This document shows positions 43,403-52,417 of a stretch of 57,630 nt of DNA, piece by piece. The position numbers and the translations under genes are program-made. Each line of letters starts with the position of its first letter. Position 1 is the first letter of the stretch. The notes under the pieces are model-generated. The model worked only from the letters and a program-made list of their open reading frames with translations. It made no database searches and was not told the origin of the DNA. Source of the stretch: Thermopetrobacter sp. TC1 (GTDB taxonomy: Bacteria > Pseudomonadota > Alphaproteobacteria > Rhizobiales > Aestuariivirgaceae); NCBI RefSeq assembly GCF_000746275.1, contig NZ_JQKX01000001.1, positions 1 to 57,630 of the forward strand, in the 5' to 3' direction.

Positions 43403-44263
43403 TCACCGCCCTTTTTCCGCCTCCTTCTGCGCCGCACATAGTGTTTCATCTTCCCGCCCGGCATGCACTGAAAGATCCGTGATGGTGGGGTTTCGGCCGG
43501 TGAGCGGATTGTCGGGGCGCCATTTCAGCCGCACCTTTGTGAAGGAGGTGTCCAGGGCGTCATAGAGCAAAAGCCAGCCGGCGAGCGAGGTGCCAAAGCC
43601 CACGATTTCCTTGATTGCCTCCATGGCCTGCAGCGCGCCGATCACGCCCGGCAACGCGCCGATCACCCCCGCTTCCGCGCAGGACGGCACGCTCCCCGGC
43701 GGCGGCGCTTCCGGCAACAGGTCACGATAGCCGGCAAGAGGCTGCCCGTCCGCATCCCTTTCATAGGGCTTGAATACGGAAAGCTGCCCGGTGAACTGCC
43801 CGATCGCGCCCCAAATGAGCGGCTTTTTCGCGAAATAACAGGCATCGGAAACCAGATAGCGCGTGGCGAAATTGTCCGAGCCGTCCACAACCACATCATA
43901 ACGCGAAATCACCTCAAGGGCGTTCTCCGCCCGCAGGCGAAAGGGCAGCGCCTCCACCGTCACATGCGGGTTGAGCCTTTCAACGAAGGCGGCCGCGCTT
44001 TCCGCCTTGGCGCGCCCGACATCGGAAGTGGCATGAATGATTTGCCTCTGAAGATTGCTCAGATCCACCGCATCGTCATCGACAATGCCGATGCGCCCCA
44101 CACCCGCCGCCGCCAGATACATGATCACCGGGCTGCCAAGCCCGCCGGCACCAACAACGAGAACCGAGGCCGCCTTCAGTTTCGCCTGCCCTGCGCCCCC
44201 CACCTCCGGCAGCACGATATGGCGGCGGTAGCGTTCAAGCTCTTCCCGGGAAAAGGTTGCCAT
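43403..44263 (-). CDS. moeB: MoeB/ThiF-type adenylyltransferase (E1-like)
   Basis: 286 residues, the short form without a rhodanese tail. It activates the C-terminal glycine of a MoaD/ThiS-type sulfur carrier with ATP. Seen: FSREELERYRRHIVLPEVGG, nucleotide site VVGAGGLGSPV, VDDDAVDLSNLQRQI, VDGSDNFATRY and PSCAEAGVIGALPGVIG, including the family's C-terminal-lobe Cys. The zinc CxxC pair usual in MoeB is not evident after WRPDNP, where the expected CxLCG is replaced. The start ATG, 20 bp beyond the cysK stop, makes a likely cysK-moeB operon. Candidate substrate: the MoaD-like protein of the AOR operon at 49900. ThiF or HesA function is possible. Confidence 0.85.
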   Translation of the reverse strand: MATFSREELERYRRHIVLPEVGGAGQAKLKAASVLVVGAGGLGSPVIMYLAAAGVGRIGIVDDDAVDLSNLQRQIIHATSDVGRAKAESAAAFVERLNPHVTVEALPFRLRAENALEVISRYDVVVDGSDNFATRYLVSDACYFAKKPLIWGAIGQFTGQLSVFKPYERDADGQPLAGYRDLLPEAPPPGSVPSCAEAGVIGALPGVIGALQAMEAIKEIVGFGTSLAGWLLLYDALDTSFTKVRLKWRPDNPLTGRNPTITDLSVHAGREDETLCAAQKEAEKGR

Positions 44264-44282
44264 GAGCCAGGATGTCCCTCGC

Positions 44283-45326
44283 TTAAAGCCCCTCGAACAG
44301 GGCGGTGGAAAGATAGCGCTCTGCCGTATCCGGCACGATGACGACGATGCGCTTTCCCGCCATCTCATCCCGCGCCGCCACCTGCAGCGCCGCTGCCACC
44401 GCCGCACCGGAGGAAATACCGGCGGCAATCCCCTCCTTCCGCGCCAGCGCCCGCGCCGTTTCCATCGCCGTGTCGGAATCGATGCGGATTACCTCATCGA
44501 TGATGCCGGTATCGAGCACATCCGGCACAAAGCCGGCACCAATGCCCTGGATCTTGTGCGGCCCCGGCGCGCCGCCGGAAAGCACCGGGCTTTCCGCCGG
44601 TTCCACCGCAATCATGCGCACATCACTTTTGCGCGCCTTCAAGACCTGGCCCACACCGGTGATGGTGCCGCCCGTGCCCACGCCGGCAACCACCGCATCC
44701 ACCGCCCCCTGCGTATCGGCCCAGATCTCCTCCGCCGTCGTCAGCCGGTGAATTTCGGGATTGGCGGGATTCTCGAACTGTTGCGGCATTATCGCCCCCG
44801 GCGTGTTCTCAACAATGCGCCGGGCCTCTTCCACCGCGCCCTTCATGCCCTTCTCCGCCGGTGTCAGCACAAGCTGCGCCCCCAGGAGCTTGAACATCTT
44901 GCGCCGCTCAACCGACATGCTCTCCGGCATCACCAGAATCAGCGGAATGCCCTCGGCCGCACAGACGAAGGCAAGCCCGATGCCGGTATTGCCCGATGTC
45001 GGCTCCACCAGCACCGTATCGGCGCCGATCCGCCCCTGCTCTTTCAGCGCCCGCACCATGTTCATGCCGATGCGGTCCTTCACCGAAGAGAGCGGATTGA
45101 AAAATTCGAGCTTGGCCAGCACCTCCGCCTTCGACCCGGCTTCCGCCGGCAGCACATTGAGGCGAACGAGCGGCGTGCCTCCGATGGTCTCCGTAATCGA
45201 ATCGAAAATGCGTCCCCGAGGCGCTGCCACGGAAAGGCGCGCTTTCGCCTGCCCCGTCTCGCCTGATTGGGCCCCGGTCATGTCGGAACGCACATCCTTT
45301 TGAGTGTTTTCTTGTTTATCGGCCAT
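44283..45326 (-). CDS. cysK: Cysteine synthase (O-acetylserine sulfhydrylase)
   Basis: 347 residues. This PLP enzyme makes cysteine from O-acetylserine and sulfide. After a 35-residue polar N-terminal extension come [15 protein letters not shown], the PLP lysine in [13 protein letters not shown], the substrate loop [12 protein letters not shown], the phosphate loop [11 protein letters not shown], and [12 protein letters not shown]. The start at [10 protein letters not shown] has AGGAAAGGG upstream; 37 further in-frame codons look non-coding. CysK rather than CysM is favoured by the SGNTGIGLA and GGTPLV forms. It is divergent from the AOR operon with a 137-bp gap and is followed by moeB. Confidence 0.95.
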   Translation of the reverse strand: MADKQENTQKDVRSDMTGAQSGETGQAKARLSVAAPRGRIFDSITETIGGTPLVRLNVLPAEAGSKAEVLAKLEFFNPLSSVKDRIGMNMVRALKEQGRIGADTVLVEPTSGNTGIGLAFVCAAEGIPLILVMPESMSVERRKMFKLLGAQLVLTPAEKGMKGAVEEARRIVENTPGAIMPQQFENPANPEIHRLTTAEEIWADTQGAVDAVVAGVGTGGTITGVGQVLKARKSDVRMIAVEPAESPVLSGGAPGPHKIQGIGAGFVPDVLDTGIIDEVIRIDSDTAMETARALARKEGIAAGISSGAAVAAALQVAARDEMAGKRIVVIVPDTAERYLSTALFEGL

Positions 45327-45463
45327 TGACGAACCCTTTCCTGGGGTGTGAAATGGTCTGCGTGTCGAACCACCCTTGCGGGTGATCGCGACATGTCCTT
45401 GAGAGATTTCCGACCACAGTTCATGATCGGACAGCAATTCATCGTCCGGGGAGGGAAGATACC

Positions 45464-45940
45464 ATGGAAATGGCGCTTGTCATCGATCCCGACAAGTGTA
45501 CCGGCTGCCGGCAATGCGAGCTGGCCTGCTCCAGCCGCCACACGGGAGCCTACAATCCGGCGCGCTCACGCATCGTCGTCTTCGATTTTCAGGAGGAGCG
45601 CGGCAAGTTCGTGCCCTACACCTGCACCCAGTGCGATCAGGCCTGGTGTCAGCAGGTCTGCCCGGTGGAGGCCATCACCAACGAGAACGGCGTGAAGGTG
45701 GTCAACGAGGCCATCTGCGTTGGCTGCAAGGTCTGCACCATCGCCTGCCCCTTCGGCACCATCAACTACGATCCCGCAAGCGGCAAGGTCATCAAGTGCG
45801 ACCTCTGTGGCGGCGATCCCGCCTGTGCCGCGGCCTGCCCCACCGACGCCATCGTCTATACCGACATCGCGGTGCAGGGCTACGAGAAGATGCGGGAATG
45901 GGCGGCGAAAACCGACACCGCGCCGCAGGCCAGCGCATAA
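45464..45940 (+). CDS. aorA: Four-cluster ferredoxin subunit of AOR (AorA-like)
   Basis: 158 residues with sixteen cysteines in four motifs: [37 protein letters not shown] and [15 protein letters not shown]. That is enough for four [4Fe-4S] clusters. This is the size and plan of the electron-transfer subunit of bacterial AOR complexes of the Aromatoleum type, which wire the tungsten subunit to a flavoprotein and can polymerise. Start ATG after GGGAGGGAAG. First gene of the operon, 205 bp before the tungsten subunit. By itself it would also fit HycB/DmsB-like ferredoxins; context decides. Confidence 0.88.
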   Translation: MEMALVIDPDKCTGCRQCELACSSRHTGAYNPARSRIVVFDFQEERGKFVPYTCTQCDQAWCQQVCPVEAITNENGVKVVNEAICVGCKVCTIACPFGTINYDPASGKVIKCDLCGGDPACAAACPTDAIVYTDIAVQGYEKMREWAAKTDTAPQASA

Positions 45941-46145
45941 GGCCGGCATCACGCCGCCCCTGCCCTGCCCGGAAGCGGCAGTACGCATTTTCGCGGCGTG
46001 AACTAAAGATCCCGCCCACATGGAACCTGTCGGGCACATATCGATCGGATCCGAATGGAACATGAAGCGCCCGGGCTGATGACCGCACCTGTTAAGGCAT
46101 CACCGCGCCGGGACAGCGAGGTAAGGCTGAGGGAGGAGTGAGACA

Positions 46146-47996
46146 ATGGCTTGGGCCAGGCGCATTCTGCGCGTGAACCTCACCGAAGGAACCTGTAGCG
46201 AAGAGCCCCTCAACATGGAGTGGGCCATGCAGTATCTGGGCCAGCGCGGTCTGGCCACCAAGTATCTGGCCGAGGAAATCGACCCGAAGGTCGATCCCCT
46301 CTCCCCGGACAACAAGCTCATCTTTGCCACCGGCCCGCTGACGGGCACCGGCGCCTCCACCTCGGCCCGTTATTCCGTCATCACGAAAAGCCCGCTCACC
46401 GGCTGCGTGGCCTGCTCCAACTCCGGCGGCTACTTCGGCCCGGAGCTGAAGAACGCCGGCTGGGACATGATCATCTTCGAGGGCAAGGCGGAAAAACCCG
46501 TCTACCTCGTCATCGAGGATGATGTGGCCGAGCTGCATGACGCCTCCGAGATCTGGGGCAAGTCCATCTGGTATGCCGAGGACTGGATCAAGGAGAAGCA
46601 TCAGGAGCCGCTGTTTCAGGTGGCCGGCATCGGCGTGCCCGGTGAGATCGGCGTGCTCTTCTCCGCCGTTGTCAACAACAAGCACCGCGCCGCCGGCCGC
46701 TCCGGCGTCGGCACCGTCATGGGCTCCAAGAACCTCAAGGCCGTGGCCGTGCGCGGCACCAAAGGCGTGACGGTGGCGGATCCCGAAGCCTTCGAGGCCG
46801 CCGTGGCCGCCGCCAAGAAGGTGCTCGCCGACAATGCCGTGACCGGTCAGGCCCTGCCCACCTACGGCACACAGGTGCTGATGAACGTCATCAACGAGAT
46901 CGGCGCCCTGCCCACGCGCAATGCCCGCGACGTGCAGTTCGAGGGCGCTGACGACATTTCCGGCGAGGCCATGCACCGCCCGCGCCGCTCCGACGGCAAG
47001 CCGAATCTCGTGCGCAACACCGGCTGCTTCGGCTGCACCATCGCCTGCGGGCGTTTGTCCAACATCGATCCCACCCATTTCTCGGTGAAGGACAAGCCGG
47101 AGTATCATCACCCCTCCGGCGGTGTCGAATACGAAAACGCCTGGGCCCTGGGCGCCGATACCGGCGTGAACGATCTCGAGGCGCTCACCTACTGCAACTA
47201 CCGCTGCAACGAGCACGCGCTGGATCCCATCACCACCGGCGCCACCATCGCCGCCGCCATGGAGCTGTATGAAACCGGCGCCATGACCAAGGAGGACACC
47301 GGCGGCATTGAGCTCAAGTTCGGCTCCGCCGAGGCGCTGGTTGCCGCCATCGATGCCCTCTGTGACGGCACCGAGTTCGGCAAGCTCCTCGGCCTGGGGT
47401 CCAAGCGCCTGTGCGAGAAGTTCGGCAAGCCCGAGCTGTCCATGACCGTGAAGGGCCAGGAGTTCCCGGCCTACGATCCGCGCGGCATTCAGGGCATGGG
47501 CTTAACCTACGCCACATCCAACCGCGGCGCCTGCCATCTGCGTTCCTACACCGTGGCCTCGGAGGTTCTCGGCATTCCCGAGAAGACCGATCCGCTGGTC
47601 ACCGAGGGCAAGGCGGCGCTGGTCAAGGCCTTCCAGGACGCCACCGCCGCGGTGGATTCCACGGGCCTGTGCATCTTCACCACCTTCGCCTGGACTCTGG
47701 AGGACATCGCGCCGCAGGTCGATGCCGCCTGCGAGGGCGAATGGACGGTGGAGAAGCTCCTCGAGGTGGGCGAGCGCATCTGGAACCTCGAGCGCAAGTT
47801 CAACCTCGATGCCGGCATCACGCCCGATCAGGACACCCTGCCCCAGCGCATCCTCAAGGAGGCGGCCAAGACCGGCCCGGCCAAGGGCATGGTCAACCGG
47901 CTGGAGGAGATGCTGCCCGAATACTATCAGCTGCGCGGCTGGACGCCGGAAGGCGTGCCCACCCAGGATACGCTGGCGCGCCTCGGCCTGGCATGA
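46146..47996 (+). CDS. aorB: Tungsten aldehyde:ferredoxin oxidoreductase, large subunit
   Basis: 616 residues, the usual AOR length. It oxidises aldehydes to acids (and can run in reverse) at a bis-pterin tungsten site. Seen: the N-terminal ARRILRVNLTEG and GQRGLATKYL, FATGPLTGTGA, ACSNSGGYFGPELK, and the [4Fe-4S] ligands CFGCTIAC plus the fourth Cys in DSTGLC. The pterin motifs CNEHALDPITTG and DSTGLC are the AOR pair. Other family blocks are AYDPRGIQGMGLTYATSNRGACH. Start ATG follows GGGAGGAG. AOR enzymes are uncommon in alphaproteobacteria. The substrate range cannot be read from sequence. Confidence 0.95.
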   Translation: MAWARRILRVNLTEGTCSEEPLNMEWAMQYLGQRGLATKYLAEEIDPKVDPLSPDNKLIFATGPLTGTGASTSARYSVITKSPLTGCVACSNSGGYFGPELKNAGWDMIIFEGKAEKPVYLVIEDDVAELHDASEIWGKSIWYAEDWIKEKHQEPLFQVAGIGVPGEIGVLFSAVVNNKHRAAGRSGVGTVMGSKNLKAVAVRGTKGVTVADPEAFEAAVAAAKKVLADNAVTGQALPTYGTQVLMNVINEIGALPTRNARDVQFEGADDISGEAMHRPRRSDGKPNLVRNTGCFGCTIACGRLSNIDPTHFSVKDKPEYHHPSGGVEYENAWALGADTGVNDLEALTYCNYRCNEHALDPITTGATIAAAMELYETGAMTKEDTGGIELKFGSAEALVAAIDALCDGTEFGKLLGLGSKRLCEKFGKPELSMTVKGQEFPAYDPRGIQGMGLTYATSNRGACHLRSYTVASEVLGIPEKTDPLVTEGKAALVKAFQDATAAVDSTGLCIFTTFAWTLEDIAPQVDAACEGEWTVEKLLEVGERIWNLERKFNLDAGITPDQDTLPQRILKEAAKTGPAKGMVNRLEEMLPEYYQLRGWTPEGVPTQDTLARLGLA

Positions 47997-48030
47997 CGGC
48001 TGGCCAAATGACAAGAATGGCCAACCAGAA

Positions 48031-48112
48031 ATCCTCCCCCTGGTAGGGGGAGGTCGGCGCAAAGCGCCGGGAGGGGGTCGGGCCATGGACGCCTGATGCT
48101 GTTGCCCGCCCC
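48031..48112. repeat. Family B palindromic element, copy 2
   Basis: CCTCCCCC-4 nt-AGGGGGAGG, then TCGGCGCAAAGCGCCG, GGAGGGGGTCGGGCC and, after 20 nt, GTTGCCCGCCCC. It has the same order as 2782-2870. It sits between aorB and aorC without breaking the operon order. Confidence 0.75.
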
Positions 48113-48199
48113 CTCCCTGTCACTCTCCCTGCCGGGAAGAGGGGTCATAAGGGCGCGCAGCATATTATTCACGGTTTTGCCAGTGCAAGGGAGAAGGCC

Positions 48200-49444
48200 A
48201 TGCATCATCTCATCATCGGTGCCGGGCCCGCGGGCGTGCGGGCAGCGGAAACCTTGAGAAAGCTGGATCCGCAAAGCCGCGTCACCCTCATCGACGGCGA
48301 GGGCGAGGCGCCCTATTCCCGCATGGCCATTCCCTATTACCTCGAGGGCAAGATCGACGAACAGGGCACCTGGCTGCACCGCCCGCTGGACTGGTATGGC
48401 GAACAGGGCATTGAGCTCATCCGCGGCCGTGTCAAGTCGGTGGATGCTGCGGCCAAGAGCGTCACGCTCGAAAACGGCACCACCCTGCCCTACGATCGCC
48501 TGCTGCTGGCCACCGGCGCGCGTGCCGTCAATCCGCCGGTGGAAGGCCTCTCAGGCGCGCGCGTGCGCCATTGCTGGACGCTGGACGATGCCCGCGCCAT
48601 CGAGACCTTTGCGCAGAAAGGATCCGACGTCGTGCTCATGGGCGCGGGCTTCATCGGCTCCATCATCCTCGAGGCGCTGGTGCGCCGCGGTGTCAACCTC
48701 ACGGTGGTGGAGATCGAGGACCGCATGGTCCCCCGCATGCTGGACGAGACCGCCGGCAACATGCTCAAGGCCTGGTGCGAGAATCATGGCGTGCGCGTCC
48801 TGACCTCCACCCGCATCGAACGCGTCGGTGAAACGGACAAGGGCCTTGAGGTCTTCACCTCCAACGGCGAGACCCTGCACGCCGATCTGCTGGTCGTTGC
48901 CGCCGGTGTCACCCCCAACATCGAGTGCATGGACGGCACCGGCATCGAGAAGCGCACCGGCGTCATCGTCAACGCCCGCATGGAAACCTCCCTGCCCGAT
49001 GTCTGGGCCGCCGGCGACTGTGCCGAGGGCTGCGATTTCTCCACCGGCGATCTCAACACGCTTGCCATTCAGCCCGTTGCCGTGGAACAGGCGGTCATCG
49101 CCGCAAAGAACATGGCCGGCATCCCGGCGGAATATCATTGCGCCCTGCCCATGAACGTGCTGGACACCATGGGCCTGATCACCACCAGCTTCGGCCGCCA
49201 TGACGGCCTGGAAATCGGCGAACGCGCCGTTCTGCACGATCCCGATCACTGGCGCTATATCCGCCTGGAGTTTCACGAGGACCGCATCATCGGCGCCCAG
49301 ACGGCGGGGCATGTCAACATGGTCGGCGTGCTGCGCGGCCTCATTCAGGGGCGCATGGCCTTGGGCCCCTGGAAGGAACGCCTGCTCAAAACGCCCCATC
49401 GCGTGGCCGAGGCCTATGTCGATCTCGCCCGCGGCCTGTCCTGA
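48200..49444 (+). CDS. aorC: FAD-dependent NAD(P)H oxidoreductase subunit of AOR (AorC-like)
   Basis: 414 residues, two-Rossmann pyridine nucleotide-disulfide reductase fold. FAD site HHLIIGAGPAGVRAAETL at the start; NAD(P) site VLMGAGFIGSIILEAL with ED/E pattern; LLLATGAR, VVAAGVTPN and the second FAD motif VWAAGDCAEG. No redox CxxxxC pair is seen, which fits NADH:ferredoxin-type reductases rather than thiol reductases. In known AOR complexes this subunit passes electrons between NAD(P)H and AorA. Start ATG with AGGGAGAAGG upstream. It follows aorB across a family B repeat. Confidence 0.9.
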   Translation: MHHLIIGAGPAGVRAAETLRKLDPQSRVTLIDGEGEAPYSRMAIPYYLEGKIDEQGTWLHRPLDWYGEQGIELIRGRVKSVDAAAKSVTLENGTTLPYDRLLLATGARAVNPPVEGLSGARVRHCWTLDDARAIETFAQKGSDVVLMGAGFIGSIILEALVRRGVNLTVVEIEDRMVPRMLDETAGNMLKAWCENHGVRVLTSTRIERVGETDKGLEVFTSNGETLHADLLVVAAGVTPNIECMDGTGIEKRTGVIVNARMETSLPDVWAAGDCAEGCDFSTGDLNTLAIQPVAVEQAVIAAKNMAGIPAEYHCALPMNVLDTMGLITTSFGRHDGLEIGERAVLHDPDHWRYIRLEFHEDRIIGAQTAGHVNMVGVLRGLIQGRMALGPWKERLLKTPHRVAEAYVDLARGLS

Positions 49445-49495
49445 AGCCCTTCTCGCCACCGGTGCGATTGGGCCCCACAATGCGGATCAGGTGCG

Positions 49496-49915
49496 ATGAG
49501 AAGGCAAGCGACATATCGGTTGGGAATTTTCGCCCTTTTCATCCTCTTGACCGCCACGCCTTTTGCCCGGGCCGGGCAAAACGTTTGCGCCGATTATCCG
49601 TCCAGGAAAAAGTGCATCGCGGAATTACGGGAGCAACTTAGCCATTACACATCGGAAGTCGAGGTCTGGTGGCAGCACTTAAGTGACGATCTGGGAGAAA
49701 AGGCCGCATCCCGCGTGCAGGCCGCGCACCGGGCCTGGCAAAGGGCCCTGCACAGAAAATGCGGCGTGAAAGACCATCGCGTGCCGAAAGATGAGAAAAC
49801 CATGTCCTGCCTGATAAAAGGCATGTATGATTGTCTCTGGACCTTGCGCGATGCCGTCTTCCGCCTGGAAAATGGTCAATCCCTGAATAGCTGGCCCCCA
49901 TGCGCATCACGATAA
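49496..49915 (+). CDS. Small exported protein, weakly LprI/DUF1311-like
   Basis: 139 residues. Signal peptide: RLGIFALFILLTATPFARAG, likely cut near ARA-GQ. The mature part has five or six cysteines and the stretch RVQAAHRAWQRALHRKCG, then MSCLIKGMYDCLWTLRDAVF. The AWQ...C...CL......R..L pattern recalls LprI/DUF1311 proteins (lysozyme-inhibitor type), but the match is weak. It overlaps the next gene by 16 bp, so it is part of the AOR transcript, though its link to AOR is unclear. Confidence 0.6.
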   Translation: MRRQATYRLGIFALFILLTATPFARAGQNVCADYPSRKKCIAELREQLSHYTSEVEVWWQHLSDDLGEKAASRVQAAHRAWQRALHRKCGVKDHRVPKDEKTMSCLIKGMYDCLWTLRDAVFRLENGQSLNSWPPCASR

Positions 49916-50151
49916 AGCTTTTCGCAACACTGCAGAAATACCTGCCCGCCAACGCCACGGCCACCTCGGCCGAGATCGACGTGCCCGAAGGCGCCACCGT
50001 GGCCGATGTGCTCACCCGCCTCGGCATCCCGGAGCAAGAGGTGCACATGACCCTGATCGACGGCCGCTATGTCGCGCCGGAAGAGCGCGCCAGCACAAGG
50101 CTCTCGCCGGATGCCGCCCTTGCTGTCTGGCCGCCCGTGGCCGGTGGCTGA
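49900..50151 (+). CDS. moaD: MoaD/ThiS-type sulfur-carrier protein
   Basis: 83 residues of ubiquitin-like beta-grasp form: RITIKLFATLQKYLP, VPEGATVADVLTRLGI, MTLIDGRYV, then a C-terminal VAGG with the terminal Gly-Gly needed for adenylation and thiocarboxylate formation. In AOR operons the equivalent gene supplies sulfur for the tungsten-pterin. The start lies inside the end of the preceding gene, and the stop TGA overlaps the start of the following one (TGATG). It may be activated by the MoeB at 43403. Confidence 0.88.
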   Translation: MRITIKLFATLQKYLPANATATSAEIDVPEGATVADVLTRLGIPEQEVHMTLIDGRYVAPEERASTRLSPDAALAVWPPVAGG

Positions 50152-50498
50152 TGAAGAAGGGATGCCACATCAGGCCGTTGAAACGAAGGCTGCTTTCCTC
50201 AATCCATCATGAACACTCCGACATGATCGTGGAGATGGAAATGAGCCTCAGCCTGAAGGAGCTGCGCCGTCAGCTGAAGGCCCTGTCCGGCTTTTCCGCT
50301 GAGACGGAAACAATCACTGCCTGCACCTGGCGCATCGGGGCCGCTCGCCTGCACATCACGCCTTTGCCGCCGCGGCGCACCGGCGCGCTCACACTCCCCC
50401 GCCTCGCCCTGCGCCTGGACCTTTCCGCCCTTGCACCAGAAGACCGCCGGGACTTCCTTGATCGCTTCCGCCGTCTCACCTTCCGCGGCGGCGGCTGA
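50151..50498 (+). CDS. Uncharacterised small protein ending in Gly-Gly-Gly
   Basis: 115 residues if it starts at the ATG overlapping the moaD stop; an internal start at 50239 ([14 protein letters not shown], about 86 residues) is equally good. No family recognised. The visible pattern is an N-terminal helix ([16 protein letters not shown]), alternating hydrophobic strands ([31 protein letters not shown]), a charged helix ([16 protein letters not shown]) and a C-terminal GGG. The order and the GG end resemble a sulfur carrier only superficially. Confidence 0.6.
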   Translation: MKKGCHIRPLKRRLLSSIHHEHSDMIVEMEMSLSLKELRRQLKALSGFSAETETITACTWRIGAARLHITPLPPRRTGALTLPRLALRLDLSALAPEDRRDFLDRFRRLTFRGGG

Positions 50499-50640
50499 TG
50501 AGAAAGCCATCTCCAGTCTTGAACCATTTCCCGCCTTGTCCGGCGCATCCGCCTGTCCTACCCCTCTCAAGACAAAGAATCCGATCAGCACCGCCGGCAG
50601 CTACGGGCGCGGACAGAAGAAAACAACGGGGTTTGCGATC

Positions 50641-52038
50641 ATGAGCGAGAATTACCGCATCGAGAAGGACACGTTTGGTGAGCTCAAGGTCCCCGCCGAT
50701 CGCTATTGGGGCGCACAGACCCAGCGTTCGCTTCAGAACTTTCCCATTGGCACCGAGACCATGCCGCGCCCGCTCATCCGCGCCCTCGGCATCATCAAGC
50801 GCGCCGCCGCCGAGGCCAACATGCGCCTCGGTGTTCTCGATGAGCGCATCGGCCGCGCCATCGTGCAGGCCGCAACCGAAGTGATGGAAGGCAAGTTTGA
50901 CGATCACTTTCCGCTGAAGGTCTGGCAGACCGGCTCCGGCACCCAGACCAATATGAACGCCAACGAGGTGATCGCCAACCGCGCCATTGAAATCCTTGGC
51001 GGCAAGATCGGATCGAAGGATCCCGTCCACCCCAACGATCACGTCAACCGCTCCCAGTCCTCCAACGACACTTTTCCCACCGCCATGCACATCGCCGCGG
51101 TGGAGGAGCTCACCGGCCGGCTGCTGCCCGCGCTGGAGCACATGCTGCGTGTTCTGGAGGAAAAGGTCGCCGCCTGGGCGGACATCATCAAGATCGGCCG
51201 CACCCATACCATGGATGCCACGCCCCTGACCCTCGGGCAGGAATTCTCCGGCTACGCCCAGCAGGTGCGTCTGGCCATTCAGCGCCTGCGCGATACCTTG
51301 CCCAGGCTCTATGCCCTGGCTCAGGGCGGCACCGCCGTCGGCACCGGGCTGAACACCAAGAAGGGCTTCGATGTGCTCGTTGCCCGCTTCATCGCCGAGA
51401 TCACCGGCCAGCCCTTTCGCACCGCGCCCAACAAGTTCGAGGCCCTGGCCGCCCATGACGCCATGGTCGAGCTCTCAGGCGCCCTGAACGTCACCGCCGC
51501 CTCCCTGTTCAAGATCGCCAACGACATCCGCTTTTTGGGCTCCGGCCCGCGCTGCGGCCTGGCCGAGCTGATCCTGCCCGCAAACGAGCCCGGTTCTTCC
51601 ATCATGCCCGGCAAGGTCAACCCCACCCAGGCCGAGGCCTTAACCATGGTCTGCGCCCAGGTCATGGGCAATCACGTCACCGTCTCCATGGCCGGCAGCC
51701 AGGGACATTTCGAGCTCAATGTCTTCAAGCCGGTGATCTATTACAACATCTGGCAGTCCACCCGCCTGCTGGCCGATGCTGCCGTAAGCTTCACCGACCG
51801 CTGCCTTGCCGGCATTGAGCCCAATCGCGCGCGCATCGCCGAACTTATGGAGCGCTCCCTGATGCTGGTTACCGCTCTTGCTCCGGTCATCGGCTATGAC
51901 AAGGCTGCGGAAATCGCCAAGGCGGCCTATGCCAACGGCACCACGCTGAAGGAGGAAGCCGTGCGCTTGGGTTACGTCACCGCGGAAGAATTCGACCGCA
52001 TCGTCCGCCCCGAAAAGATGATCGGCCCTTCCGAGTGA
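50641..52038 (+). CDS. fumC: Fumarate hydratase, class II
   Basis: 465 residues. Iron-free TCA-cycle fumarase (fumarate to L-malate), homotetramer. Seen: [68 protein letters not shown] and the superfamily signature [11 protein letters not shown]. The start at [10 protein letters not shown] is the family start; the 70 codons before it belong to another frame of the upstream gene. No strong Shine-Dalgarno (ACGGGG at a long distance). Confidence 0.96.
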   Translation: MSENYRIEKDTFGELKVPADRYWGAQTQRSLQNFPIGTETMPRPLIRALGIIKRAAAEANMRLGVLDERIGRAIVQAATEVMEGKFDDHFPLKVWQTGSGTQTNMNANEVIANRAIEILGGKIGSKDPVHPNDHVNRSQSSNDTFPTAMHIAAVEELTGRLLPALEHMLRVLEEKVAAWADIIKIGRTHTMDATPLTLGQEFSGYAQQVRLAIQRLRDTLPRLYALAQGGTAVGTGLNTKKGFDVLVARFIAEITGQPFRTAPNKFEALAAHDAMVELSGALNVTAASLFKIANDIRFLGSGPRCGLAELILPANEPGSSIMPGKVNPTQAEALTMVCAQVMGNHVTVSMAGSQGHFELNVFKPVIYYNIWQSTRLLADAAVSFTDRCLAGIEPNRARIAELMERSLMLVTALAPVIGYDKAAEIAKAAYANGTTLKEEAVRLGYVTAEEFDRIVRPEKMIGPSE

Positions 52039-52161
52039 TTATGGGCCGTCTCTTGATGCGGGCGGGATCACAACGTGCCGTATGCGATCAAGGCTGCACA
52101 AGATGAGTTTCCTGCGCTAGGAAAAGATAAGGAAGCCATCTGCCGCAAATGATGGGCAGCC

Positions 52162-52407
52162 ATGACCGATCCGCGGCCAAAGAAGCGATCCGTGATCATT
52201 TCCGGACACGCCACAAGCATCTCCCTGGAGGATGAATTCTGGCAGGAGCTGCAGGCCATTGCCCGCGAGCGGGGGCAGACCATATCGCAGCTTTTGAGCG
52301 ACATCGATGAAAGCCGCGGCCGCCGCTCCTTGTCCTCGGCCGCGCGTATCTTTGTGTTGCGCTGGCTGAAACGCAAGATCAGCGGCGCCCGCCCGCCGGA
52401 GGCATAA
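52162..52407 (+). CDS. Ribbon-helix-helix domain protein
   Basis: 81 residues. KRSVIISGHATSISLEDEFW forms the beta-ribbon and first helix, then QAIARERGQTISQLLSDIDE, a compact RHH fold typical of small regulators found beside fumC in alphaproteobacteria. It is 123 bp after fumC and runs into the convergent aminopeptidase gene 10 bp downstream. DNA binding is likely; target unknown. Confidence 0.82.
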   Translation: MTDPRPKKRSVIISGHATSISLEDEFWQELQAIARERGQTISQLLSDIDESRGRRSLSSAARIFVLRWLKRKISGARPPEA

Positions 52408-52417
52408 GCGTTTTATC

